IMG/VR virus record: IMGVR_UViG_3300004805_000033
Span: 1-22,866 of that record
Direction: 5' to 3' (one strand)
Source: a virus
Length of the DNA stretch: 22,866 bases
The notes below the pieces were generated by a model. The model had not been told where the DNA came from. It did no database searches and worked only from the letters and a program-made list of their open reading frames with translations. The position numbers and the translations under genes are program-made. Shown here piece after piece: positions 1 to 7,119 of the stretch. How positions within the stretch are numbered: position 1 is the first letter of the stretch; each line of letters opens with the position of its first letter.

Positions 1-219
1 CCTGACTTAGGTTATTACCAATCAGGTTTAAATGGGCTACAAACTATAATACAAACAGGGCCGCTACAATCTGAAACAGGCGTACCTTTATTAGGAAGTC
101 GAATAATTCAATGGGGTTGGCAGCCTGTAGGCGGAGCTAGTTTCTTTGATGCAGCATTAACACCAAATTATTTGGTTGCAACAGGTGTAGTAGCAAGCGT
201 AACAGTATCAACAACATAA
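1..219 (+). CDS. 3' end of a probable virion protein (partial)
   Basis: An open frame enters from the left edge and ends at TAA 217-219, giving 72 visible residues that start PDLGYYQSG and end VASVTVSTT. The visible part is rich in Gly, Thr and beta-branched residues and contains a tryptophan cluster (IIQWGWQPVGG). I do not recognise a family. Its position just before the small basic proteins and the head-tail adaptor suggests a head or head-decoration protein, but that is inferred from gene order alone. The stop codon is fused to the SD of the next gene (TAAGGAG, 217-223), so the two genes are probably on one transcript. No membrane segment or enzyme motif is visible. Confidence 0.7.
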   Translation, partial: PDLGYYQSGLNGLQTIIQTGPLQSETGVPLLGSRIIQWGWQPVGGASFFDAALTPNYLVATGVVASVTVSTT

Positions 220-223
220 GGAG
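217..223 (+). promoter_or_regulatory. Stop codon fused to Shine-Dalgarno (TAAGGAG)
   Basis: TAAGGAG holds both the stop of the upstream gene (217-219) and a strong SD (AAGGAG, 218-223) six bases before the ATG at 230. It fixes the start of the 64-residue gene and implies translational coupling. Confidence 0.75.
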
Positions 224-229
224 AAGTAT

Positions 230-424
230 ATGGGATTCAGATCAGCAGCAGACGGTATTACTAAACAAGGTAAAACTAAAGGTCGTAACTTAGGTGACGA
301 TGGAGCTAAAGTAGCTATTCAAAATGGTCCAAAAGAATCAGGTAGCAAAGGTGGTAAAACTAATGCTGACATGAAAAAATTGGGTCGTGGTATGGCTAAA
401 GTTGCAGCACAAAAAAAGGGGTAA
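230..424 (+). CDS. Small basic Gly/Lys-rich phage protein, unknown function
   Basis: A 64-residue protein with a strong SD (AAGGAG, 218-223). It is dominated by Lys, Gly and Asn with few hydrophobic residues and is probably disordered. The C-terminus (KKLGRGMAKVAAQKKG) resembles the ends of short conserved proteins found beside head-tail genes of marine podovirus-like phages, from memory only. The basic character would suit nucleic-acid or acidic-surface contact, which is inference. The next gene starts four bases after its stop, so the pair is co-translated. It has no catalytic or membrane signature and no function should be assigned. Confidence 0.7.
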   Translation: MGFRSAADGITKQGKTKGRNLGDDGAKVAIQNGPKESGSKGGKTNADMKKLGRGMAKVAAQKKG

Positions 425-428
425 TAAA

Positions 429-773
429 ATGGCTAAAAATGACTTTCCAAAACCAACACCAGCGGAATCATTTCCACTAGGTCACGCTAAAGAAAATAAA
501 GACGCAAGCGAATATACTGGATTTAAATATCCATCAGGCGGTACTGGCAGTGATATTGGTATTTATAAACAACCGATGCCTAATCCAGCGAGTACAGATA
601 TACACTTTAGTCAAGATCCTAATAAGTTAAAGGCTCAACAACTTGGTCGTAATACAGGCACACCTCGTGTAAGCGCTGGCGATCCTACTCGTCCTGCTAA
701 GACTGACGGTATTACAATCCGTGGATGTGGTGCAGCTACTAAAGGTACTAAAGCACGTGGTCCAATGGCGTAA
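429..773 (+). CDS. Conserved small phage protein with C-terminal GAATKG..ARGPMA motif
   Basis: The ATG at 429 is preferred over an in-frame ATG at 387. The 387 start would overlap the previous gene and add 14 residues, while 429 lies just after the upstream stop with an A/G-rich SD (AAGGGG, about 417-421). The 114-residue product is polar, with many Pro, Gly and Lys. It ends in RGCGAATKGTKARGPMA, a tail I recognise from short proteins of podovirus-like marine and freshwater phages that sit next to the adaptor gene. No enzymatic motif, signal or membrane helix is visible. A minor virion or assembly role is inferred from position. It ends in tandem stops (TAATAA, 771-776) immediately before the adaptor start. 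Confidence 0.75.
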   Translation: MAKNDFPKPTPAESFPLGHAKENKDASEYTGFKYPSGGTGSDIGIYKQPMPNPASTDIHFSQDPNKLKAQQLGRNTGTPRVSAGDPTRPAKTDGITIRGCGAATKGTKARGPMA

Positions 774-776
774 TAA

Positions 777-1418
777 ATGAATTACACCGAACTAGTATCA
801 GAGATACAGAACTATACAGAGAATGAGTTCACGACTGAAGTAGTAAATACGTTTATTACTCAAGCCGAACAAAGAATTTATAACTCTGTACAGTTACCAG
901 CATTACGTAAAAACGTAACAGGTACAACTACGGCTGGTAATAAGTATTTAGCGATGCCTGACAATTGGTTGGCTACATTTAGCTTAGCTATTATTAATGC
1001 AGCTAATGAATATACATATCTTTTAAATAAGGATGTGAACTTTATTAGACAGTCTTACCCAGATACTGATTCAGATTTTTATGGTGAGCCTGCTTATTAT
1101 GCAGTGTTTGATAATGTTTCATTTATTATGGGCCCTACACCAGATGATAGCTATGATGTTGAACTACATTATTTTTATTATCCTGAGTCTATTACAACGA
1201 CTCAATCAGGTACTAGCTGGTTAGGTGATAATTTTAGTTCTACTTTATTATATGGTTCATTACTAGAAGCTTATACCTACATGAAGGGTGAAGCAGATGT
1301 CATGGCTCAGTATCAAAAACGATATGATGATGCTATGGTATTGTTGAAACAACTTGGTGATGGTAAAGATAGACAAGATGCGTATAGGAGTGGGCAAGTT
1401 AGATACCCAGTTAGATAA
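777..1418 (+). CDS. Head-to-tail adaptor protein (SU10-adaptor type)
   Basis: The start is forced: the codon just upstream (774-776) is an in-frame TAA. The 213-residue protein opens with helical MNYTELVSEIQNYTEN, then an ITQAEQRIYNS helix, a beta-rich centre (GEPAYYAVFDN.SFIMGPTP) and FYYPESI. It ends in a helix-rich segment (YGSLLEAYTYMKGEADV...QKRYDDAM). This helical-ends and beta-centre pattern, with an AEQRIY motif, fits the adaptor family of podoviruses such as SU10. That protein rings the portal and connects it to the nozzle. Length is normal for the family. The stop overlaps the next start as TAATG (1416-1420). The assignment rests on pattern recognition and is fairly secure. Confidence 0.75.
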   Translation: MNYTELVSEIQNYTENEFTTEVVNTFITQAEQRIYNSVQLPALRKNVTGTTTAGNKYLAMPDNWLATFSLAIINAANEYTYLLNKDVNFIRQSYPDTDSDFYGEPAYYAVFDNVSFIMGPTPDDSYDVELHYFYYPESITTTQSGTSWLGDNFSSTLLYGSLLEAYTYMKGEADVMAQYQKRYDDAMVLLKQLGDGKDRQDAYRSGQVRYPVR

Positions 1419-1846
1419 TGTCAATAGGACAAACCCAAACTACAGTATTTAAGCTTAACTTATTAAAGGCATTAGAAAACTTTAATGTTGGCACACCATA
1501 TACATATAAGATTGCTCTTTATGTTGCAACTGCAGTATTAAATGAAACTACTACTGAATATACAACAGAGGGTGAGATTACAGGGGTTGGGTATAGTACG
1601 GGTGGCAAAGAATTAACAATAACTGGGCTAGGAAGTGACGTATCTAATAATACAGCATATGTATCGTTTTTAGATGTGACTTGGAACCCTGCAAATTTTA
1701 CTACTGCTGGAGCTTTGATATATAATAGCACTACAAATGCGGCTGTTTGCGTATTAAATTTTGGTGGTAATAAAACAGCAACAAGTACATTTACAATAAC
1801 ATTTCCAGCAGCCACATCCACAACTGCTGTATTAAGAATTAATTAA
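1418..1846 (+). CDS. Small beta-rich virion protein, fibre/accessory type
   Basis: A 142-residue product whose start overlaps the adaptor stop (TAATG) with no clear SD, so translation is probably coupled. After a short helical start (FKLNLLKALENF) it reads as beta-strands: YKIALYVATA, then a TTEYTTEGEITGVGYSTGG element, TAYVSFLDVTWNPANFTTAGALIYNS and a final TSTFTITFPA strand. The combination of YTT.GE..G.GY..GG and ALIYNSTT is one I recognise in a widespread small protein of tailed phages that sits among tail and fibre genes. Its exact role is unknown to me. There is no signal peptide or membrane segment. Confidence 0.72.
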   Translation: MSIGQTQTTVFKLNLLKALENFNVGTPYTYKIALYVATAVLNETTTEYTTEGEITGVGYSTGGKELTITGLGSDVSNNTAYVSFLDVTWNPANFTTAGALIYNSTTNAAVCVLNFGGNKTATSTFTITFPAATSTTAVLRIN

Positions 1847-1850
1847 GGAG
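1844..1850 (+). promoter_or_regulatory. Stop codon fused to Shine-Dalgarno (TAAGGAG)
   Basis: The stop of the upstream gene (1844-1846) is embedded in a strong SD (AAGGAG, 1845-1850), five bases before the ATG at 1856. It settles that start. Confidence 0.75.
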
Positions 1851-1855
1851 AAATC

Positions 1856-2464
1856 ATGCATAAAGAAAAACAAGGCTTTGGTGATTCAGCCATCGCTACA
1901 TTAAATACAAACGCTATATCTGCAGAAGAATTAGGCGTACACGGTCACTACCACGTAGTTTGTAGAGATAAAGCAGGTAACATTAAATGGGAAGAAGAGT
2001 TTCCTAACTTAGTTGTAGCCGTAGGTAAAGAGTTAATGCTAAATACATTACTTAGAACTTCAGGTACTTATACTACAGTTGGACCATTCTTAGGCCTTAC
2101 AAATGCTACTTTAACACCTGCAGCTACAGATACAATGACAACTTTAGTTGGTGGCGGTTATGAATTTATTAACTACACAGTAGGCGCTTCACCAGTTCGT
2201 GGTACAGCAGTGTTTGCAGCAGCAACATCATCAGGTTCAACACCATCTAATGTAACTACTTCAACTGCAGCGCCTATTACTTACACTATTACAGGTGCAG
2301 GTGGTACAGTTTATGGTTGTTTCTTAGTAACAGGTTCTGGTGCTGTAAGTACACAAAGTTCTACTGCAGGTACTTTATACAGTGAAGGCAACTTTGCAAC
2401 TGCTAAAATTACAACAGCAGGCGATACAGTAAGCGTTACGTACTCTACAACTGCAACAAGCTAA
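1856..2464 (+). CDS. Phage virion-associated protein, N-terminal YHVVCRDK module
   Basis: A 202-residue protein with a strong SD. The polar N-terminus (1-30) leads into HGHYHVVCRDKAGNIKWEEEFPNLVVAVGKELML at about residues 29-62. I recognise that block from many podovirus-like structural proteins. From about residue 65 the protein is Thr/Ala/Gly/Ser-rich beta sequence of fibre or jelly-roll type, with PFLGLTN and a SVTYSTTATS end. It lies between another small beta-rich protein and a large fibre, so a tail-tip or fibre-associated role is likely. No catalytic residues can be picked out. The stop is again fused to the next SD. Confidence 0.72.
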   Translation: MHKEKQGFGDSAIATLNTNAISAEELGVHGHYHVVCRDKAGNIKWEEEFPNLVVAVGKELMLNTLLRTSGTYTTVGPFLGLTNATLTPAATDTMTTLVGGGYEFINYTVGASPVRGTAVFAAATSSGSTPSNVTTSTAAPITYTITGAGGTVYGCFLVTGSGAVSTQSSTAGTLYSEGNFATAKITTAGDTVSVTYSTTATS

Positions 2465-2468
2465 GGAG
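2462..2468 (+). promoter_or_regulatory. Stop codon fused to Shine-Dalgarno (TAAGGAG)
   Basis: The upstream stop (2462-2464) forms part of the SD AAGGAG (2463-2468), six bases before the ATG at 2475 of the 787-residue fibre gene. Confidence 0.75.
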
Positions 2469-2474
2469 TCTTAA

Positions 2475-4838
2475 ATGGCTCTAGTAGTCAAGGATCGGGT
2501 CCAGGAAACTACCACCACGAGTGGTACAGGTACACTTACGCTCGCAGGAGCAATTGCTGGGTATCAAGCCTTTTCTAGCGCCATAGGTAATAGCAATACT
2601 ACGTTCTATACAATCTATGATAACATAGCACAAGTATGGGAAGTGGGTATTGGTACTGTAGGCCCTAGTACTTTAGCTCGTACTACAGTTCTATCTAACT
2701 CATCGGGTACTACATCTCCTATATCGTTACCTGGTAATGCAGCTGCTGTATTCTGTACTTATCCTGCTGAACAATCTATTAACTATGATGCCAACGGCGT
2801 AGCTACTATTGGTTCTACTCTTAGTTATTCAGATACTGGGATTATTGGATCTTTTGCTTCTACAGTTGCTGGCTATAATCAAGTCATTATTCAGAATAAA
2901 AGTAATGCTACAAATGCATCTTCTAACATAAATGTATCTAATGATACTTCTACATCAAGTGCTGGATATGCTGAATTAGGCATTAACTCTTCTACGTTCA
3001 CTGGTACTGGATCATTTAATCTTCCGAATGCTTCGTATCTAGCTTCTGCGTCTACTGATTTAACTATCGGTACATATGGCGCATATAACGTTCACTTTGT
3101 AACTAATAGCAACGCTACTGATGCGATGACCATCTTTAATTCAGGCGGTGTGTCATTAGGTGGATATGGCGATCCTGGTATTGGTACTTTATATGCTAAT
3201 AACGTATACGTAGGTTTTAATACCATTACAGCAGCTGCTGGCACTACAATATTAACTAATGCTTCTGCGGGTTGGCAAAGTGTTGTGGGTACAAATACTC
3301 AAACAATTCAATTACCTGTTGCTACAACATTATTTAAAGGCTTTGCGTTTACTGTAACAAGTAGTAGTACTGGTGCGGTGACTATTAAAGATAATGCATC
3401 TGCCACTATTGATACCGTTGTTACTGGCGGTTCAGCTATTTTAGTACTAACAAACAATAGTACTTCCGCAGGTACATGGGTAGCTTATAGTTATATACCG
3501 GCTAGTTACGACTTTAGTGTAACTACTGCTAATTTTGGTGGTGCCGCAATTACTAATGCGCTTTGGAATGGTACAACAATTGGTACAGGTTATGGTGGTA
3601 CAGGGTTAACTACATTTGCTGCGGCTAACAATGCTATCTATTCAACATCAAGTTCAGCTTTAGCTGCGGGTACATTACCTATTGCAGCTGGCGGTACAGC
3701 GGCTACTACGTTTACAGCTAACGGTGTTATATATGGTAACGGCACATCTGCATTAGGTGTTACAGCAGCAGGTACTACAGGACAAGTTTTGATAGGTAAT
3801 ACAGGCGCTGCTCCATCATGGTCAACAATTTCTGGTTCTTTAGTTAGCTCATTCCAAACATCATTAAGTGGACTTACACCAAGTACAGCAACAACAGGTG
3901 CGGTTACTTTAGCAGGTACTTTAGGTGCTACATCAGGTGGTACAGGACTAGGTACTTATACTACAGGCGATATTATTTATGCTTCAGCTACGAATACAAT
4001 ATCTAAATTAGGTATTGGGGCGACAAATAAAGTATTAACCGTTGCTGGCGGAATTCCTTCATGGGCAGATACACAAAGCACTATGGTATATCCAGGTATT
4101 GGTATTCCTAATTCGACAGGAACTGCATGGGGTACATCTTATTCAACAACAGGTTCAGGCACAGTCGTAGCTTTAGCTACAAGTCCTACATTCGTAACAT
4201 CTATTACAGCTCCACTACATTTAGGTGGTACAACTGCTTCATCAACACTTACACTACAATCAACTTCAGGTGTGGGTACAACGGATTCTATAGCTCTAAA
4301 AGTAGGTAATAACGGCGCTACAACAGGTTTAAATATTTCAAGTGCAGGCGTTACAACATTATCATCAGCGCTTCCAGTAGGTTCAGGCGGTACAGGACAA
4401 ACATCATATACAGATGGTCAATTACTTATTGGTAATACAACAGGTAATACATTAACTAAAGCCTCTTTAACAGCGGGTACAGGCATTTCAATTACGCCTG
4501 GTTCTGGTTCAATTACGATTGCAACTACTTCAACTGGTGCATCAATTACTAATGATACAACAACAGCAACAGCTGAATATCCACTCTTTGCAGCAGCCAC
4601 TACAGGTTCATTAGCTACTGTTTATACAAGTAATGCTAACTATTTATTCACGCCATCAACAGCTGAATTACAGGCTAAAGAATTTAAAGCTACAAACGGT
4701 ATATATGCATATAATGCAACAGTAAATTCAAGTTATACAATTCCTACGGGATATAACGCATTAAATGCAGGTCCTATGATTGTTGCGGGAGGAGCTACTG
4801 TAACTGTTTCTACAGGATCGGTTTGGACCATATTATAA
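2475..4838 (+). CDS. Large tail fibre with GGTG-type repeats
   Basis: A 787-residue protein. The N-terminal domain (about 1-105) begins MALVVKDRVQETTTTSGTGT and includes a WEVGIGT strand and a VFCTYPAE end. That domain is common at the virion-attached end of phage fibres. The middle is Thr/Ser/Gly-rich. From about residue 370 to 690 a loose module recurs: GGTG or GGTA (near 375, 406, 488 and 637), followed by VIYGNGTS or LLIGNTTG, then variants of GQVL.....APSW or LTAGTGISIT. The last 90 residues (TGSLATVYTSNANYLF...SSYTIPTGYNALNAGPMIVAGG) match a typical fibre C-terminus. It is probably a trimeric receptor-contact or shaft protein. The next gene begins one base after the stop with no strong SD. 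Confidence 0.8.
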   Translation: MALVVKDRVQETTTTSGTGTLTLAGAIAGYQAFSSAIGNSNTTFYTIYDNIAQVWEVGIGTVGPSTLARTTVLSNSSGTTSPISLPGNAAAVFCTYPAEQSINYDANGVATIGSTLSYSDTGIIGSFASTVAGYNQVIIQNKSNATNASSNINVSNDTSTSSAGYAELGINSSTFTGTGSFNLPNASYLASASTDLTIGTYGAYNVHFVTNSNATDAMTIFNSGGVSLGGYGDPGIGTLYANNVYVGFNTITAAAGTTILTNASAGWQSVVGTNTQTIQLPVATTLFKGFAFTVTSSSTGAVTIKDNASATIDTVVTGGSAILVLTNNSTSAGTWVAYSYIPASYDFSVTTANFGGAAITNALWNGTTIGTGYGGTGLTTFAAANNAIYSTSSSALAAGTLPIAAGGTAATTFTANGVIYGNGTSALGVTAAGTTGQVLIGNTGAAPSWSTISGSLVSSFQTSLSGLTPSTATTGAVTLAGTLGATSGGTGLGTYTTGDIIYASATNTISKLGIGATNKVLTVAGGIPSWADTQSTMVYPGIGIPNSTGTAWGTSYSTTGSGTVVALATSPTFVTSITAPLHLGGTTASSTLTLQSTSGVGTTDSIALKVGNNGATTGLNISSAGVTTLSSALPVGSGGTGQTSYTDGQLLIGNTTGNTLTKASLTAGTGISITPGSGSITIATTSTGASITNDTTTATAEYPLFAAATTGSLATVYTSNANYLFTPSTAELQAKEFKATNGIYAYNATVNSSYTIPTGYNALNAGPMIVAGGATVTVSTGSVWTIL

Positions 4839-4839
4839 A

Positions 4840-5988
4840 ATGTACGGTATAAGTCCATATGCTCAAGCACCTTTTGCTTCAATTAATACGGTCTCTTACT
4901 TTTTAAATTTAACAGAGAACATTGGTGTAGCAGATAGTAGTACTCAAACTTGGACGTTTGGATTTAGTATTGCTGAAAATGTAACTGTAAATGATATTAA
5001 TTCACAAGCGGGTATCTTTATTGGTACTATTGTTGAAAGAATAGGTGTAGATGATTCGAGTACTCAACAAAGCACATTTTTGCAAACGCTTTCTGAGAAT
5101 GTTACATTAGATAATACACAAGATATAGCAGCACAATTTAGTGTCACTAGAACTGAAAATGTTAACTTAGATGATTCATCAGTACAATATTTTGCGGCAT
5201 TAGAAACTCGTACTGAAAATTTCTATATGGATGATATAAGAGCGATAGCAGCTCAGTACTTAGAGTCTATAACTGAAAATAGTAATTTAAATGATACACC
5301 AAGTATTACAGCACAATTTGCAACAAGTGTAATAGAGAACATAGATTTACAAGATTTACCAACTATTTTTGCTAACTTTGTAGCAAGTAGAACTGAAGAT
5401 ATTACAGTAGCAGATATTGCATTAATATCAGACATGTTCTTCTTTGATATAACAGAGTCAATCACTGTAGATGATGCAAGAGAGATTGCGGCTCAGTACT
5501 TAGAGTCTATAACTGAAAATAGTAATTTGAATGATTCACAAAGTATTACAGCGCAGTTTGCACAAAGTATTATTGAAAATGTTACGATGGATGATGCGGC
5601 TACTGTATTTGCAAACTTTATAGCCTCTAGAACCGAAGTTATAACAATGGCTGATGTTGGAGTCATCATTCAGATATTCTTTGCAGATGTTATAGAGTCA
5701 TTTACAGTAGATAATACAAATAGTAGTCAGGCAGGGTTTGTAGTTAATGTTGTTGAAAACTTTAATCCTAATACTGTTTATAGTGTAAGAGCAGACCTTA
5801 ATTTTACAATTGATGAAGTATTCTACATGTTAGATGTACTTTGTTATAACGGCTGGTTTAGAATTGATGATAGTCAAGTAGCTTCATGGAGTGTAATACC
5901 GGGTCCAGGAGCAGCAGGATGGAATACTATATCGACTACCCAAGTACCAAGTTGGGGCAATATTGACACAAAACAACCTTGTAGTTAA
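4840..5988 (+). CDS. Virion protein built from sixteen 20-residue repeats
   Basis: A 382-residue protein. After a short lead (1-16), residues 17-336 form sixteen units of exactly 20 residues. Each unit runs roughly (AxQF)xxSx(T/V/I)EN..(L/V)(D/N)D...(I). Glu is present at 26, 46, 66 and every 20 residues to 326. Position 32 and its 20-residue successors hold Asp, with one Asn at 292. An aromatic residue sits six before the Glu in most units. The fixed register suggests a regular solenoid or fibrous shaft. The acidic ladders could bind cations, which is inference. The C-terminus (338-375) holds two copies of GW..I...QV.SW..I. The protein lies between fibre genes, so a fibre or tail-surface role is likely. 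The family is not recognised by name. Confidence 0.75.
   Translation: MYGISPYAQAPFASINTVSYFLNLTENIGVADSSTQTWTFGFSIAENVTVNDINSQAGIFIGTIVERIGVDDSSTQQSTFLQTLSENVTLDNTQDIAAQFSVTRTENVNLDDSSVQYFAALETRTENFYMDDIRAIAAQYLESITENSNLNDTPSITAQFATSVIENIDLQDLPTIFANFVASRTEDITVADIALISDMFFFDITESITVDDAREIAAQYLESITENSNLNDSQSITAQFAQSIIENVTMDDAATVFANFIASRTEVITMADVGVIIQIFFADVIESFTVDNTNSSQAGFVVNVVENFNPNTVYSVRADLNFTIDEVFYMLDVLCYNGWFRIDDSQVASWSVIPGPGAAGWNTISTTQVPSWGNIDTKQPCS
4888..5847 (+). repeat. Sixteen tandem 60-bp (20-residue) coding repeats
   Basis: The 60-bp units encode residues 17-336 without any length change. They are strongly diverged at DNA level but keep Glu at unit position 10 and Asp (once Asn) at unit position 16. 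The strict length implies selection on a structural period. Confidence 0.85.
5248..5727 (+). repeat. Tandem 240-bp duplication within the 20-residue repeat array
   Basis: Units 7-10 (5248-5487) and 11-14 (5488-5727) are copies of one four-unit block. The 38 bases at 5251-5288 and 5491-5528 are identical, beginning GCTCAGTACTTAGAGTCTAT. The following units remain recognisably paired (TAQF with TAQF, FANF with FANF). This looks like a fairly recent four-unit expansion. Confidence 0.8.
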
Positions 5989-6020
5989 GGTATAATACGA
6001 ATAAATAAAAAGGATTTTTT
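5989..6020 (+). promoter_or_regulatory. Candidate promoter and leader (GGTATAAT) before 6021
   Basis: This 32-base gap holds GGTATAAT (5989-5996), with a perfect TATAAT at 5991-5996, and an SD AAGGA (6010-6014) six bases before the ATG. A TTGACA lies at 5963-5968, but its 22-base spacing from TATAAT is too long for a classical sigma-70 promoter. The leader aligns with the one before 16112 (about 23 of 32 positions, counted by hand), which supports a shared regulatory element. Confidence 0.4.
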
Positions 6021-7097
6021 ATGGCAAGCACCTATTCACCACTTAAAATAGAACTCATCGGGACAGGCGAACAGTCTGGTACCTGGGGTTCAACCACGAA
6101 TACCAATTTAGGTACTGCTCTTGAACAGGCTATTACAGGTACAGGCGATGTTACTTTTTCAAGTGGCGACGTTACTTTAACGTTAACTGACACTAATACT
6201 TCTCAAACAGCTCGTAATCTAAGACTTAACTTAGTAGGCACAATCAGTGCCCCACAAGATTTAATCGTACCTAATATTGAGAAATTATACTTAGTTAACA
6301 ATACTTTAACTGATTATGTCACTATTAAAAACACAACTGGGACTGGCGTATCTATCCCACCTGGTGGATCTACGTTCGTATTTAATGATGGTACAGATAT
6401 TACTGAAACTATTACTGCCCTACCTGGTGGTTTAGTTCTTCCAATTACAAATGGTGGTACTGGCGCTACTAATGCTTCAGATGCAAGAGATAATTTAGGA
6501 CTAACTATTGGTACTGATGTTGAAGCTTATAATGCTAACCTCGTAGACTCTACTGCAAATACTACTTTTTCTGGGGATAATACTTTTTCTGGTGATAATT
6601 CTTTTTCTGGGGATAATACTTTTTCTGGAACTAATTCATTTTCAGATACAACGACCTTTACAGGACAAGCTTTATTTGATGGTACTTCAGCAATTCTTTC
6701 ATCTAAATTTACTAATGGCTTAGAATTAATTACCATATCTGCTACAGCTGCTACAGGAACGATCAATTATGATGTGACGACTCAGTCTGTGATATACTAT
6801 ACATCAGATGCTGTTGCTAATTGGACAGTTAATTTCAGAGCGTCAAGCGGTACTACTTTGAATGCCTCGATGGCAACCGGTGAAGTGATTACAGTTGTAT
6901 TTTTAGTGACTTTAGGCGCCACCGCATACTATAATACTGCAATAACCATTGATGGAAATCCTATAACCCCTGTTTATTTAGGGCAAACTGCTTGGACTTC
7001 TGGATATGCTAGTGCATTAAATTCATACACATATACTATTATTAAAACCGGTTCAGCTACCTTTAAAGTATTAGCTGTACAAGCAGCGTTTGCATAA
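6021..7097 (+). CDS. Tail fibre protein with GGTG motif and hexapeptide linker
   Basis: A 358-residue protein started by a good SD. Residues 1-130 form an N-terminal domain beginning MASTYSPLKIELIGTGEQSG and containing GTWGSTTNTNLGTALEQAI. That domain is very common in phage fibre genes. Next comes LPITNGGTGATNASDARDNLGL (about 142-163), the classic fibre motif. A six-residue repeat follows (182-211, TFSGDN and variants). The C-terminal module (about 218-358: ISATAATGTINYDVTTQSV, ATAYYN..ITIDGN) is homologous to the end of the next protein. A role in host contact or fibre assembly is likely. The paralogous C-terminus suggests duplication or module exchange between the two genes. Confidence 0.8.
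   Translation: MASTYSPLKIELIGTGEQSGTWGSTTNTNLGTALEQAITGTGDVTFSSGDVTLTLTDTNTSQTARNLRLNLVGTISAPQDLIVPNIEKLYLVNNTLTDYVTIKNTTGTGVSIPPGGSTFVFNDGTDITETITALPGGLVLPITNGGTGATNASDARDNLGLTIGTDVEAYNANLVDSTANTTFSGDNTFSGDNSFSGDNTFSGTNSFSDTTTFTGQALFDGTSAILSSKFTNGLELITISATAATGTINYDVTTQSVIYYTSDAVANWTVNFRASSGTTLNASMATGEVITVVFLVTLGATAYYNTAITIDGNPITPVYLGQTAWTSGYASALNSYTYTIIKTGSATFKVLAVQAAFA
6564..6653 (+). repeat. Five 18-bp repeats encoding TFSGDN hexapeptides
   Basis: Five units of 18 bases encode TFSGDN, TFSGDN, SFSGDN, TFSGTN and SFSDTT. The first four are nearly identical in DNA, for example CTTTTTCTGGGGATAATA. Slipped-strand length change of this linker is plausible. Confidence 0.85.
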
Positions 7098-7119
7098 AAG
7101 AATTTAAGGAGATTTAAAT

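Noticed and set aside
387-428. Upstream in-frame start for the 429 gene
   Set aside because: It overlaps the 64-residue gene, lacks a good SD, and adds residues that read as the out-of-frame shadow of that gene.
1519-1821. - strand frame of 100 codons over the 1418 gene
   Set aside because: No SD, complete overlap with a recognisable phage gene, and no other - strand genes in the window.
4888-5847. CRISPR-like array in the 60-bp repeats
   Set aside because: The units are contiguous, in frame, diverged in DNA and lack constant repeats separated by spacers; they are protein repeats.
5963-5996. Classical sigma-70 promoter TTGACA...TATAAT
   Set aside because: Both hexamers are perfect but the spacing is 22 bases, well outside the usual 16-18, so only the -10-like element and its leader are kept as a candidate.
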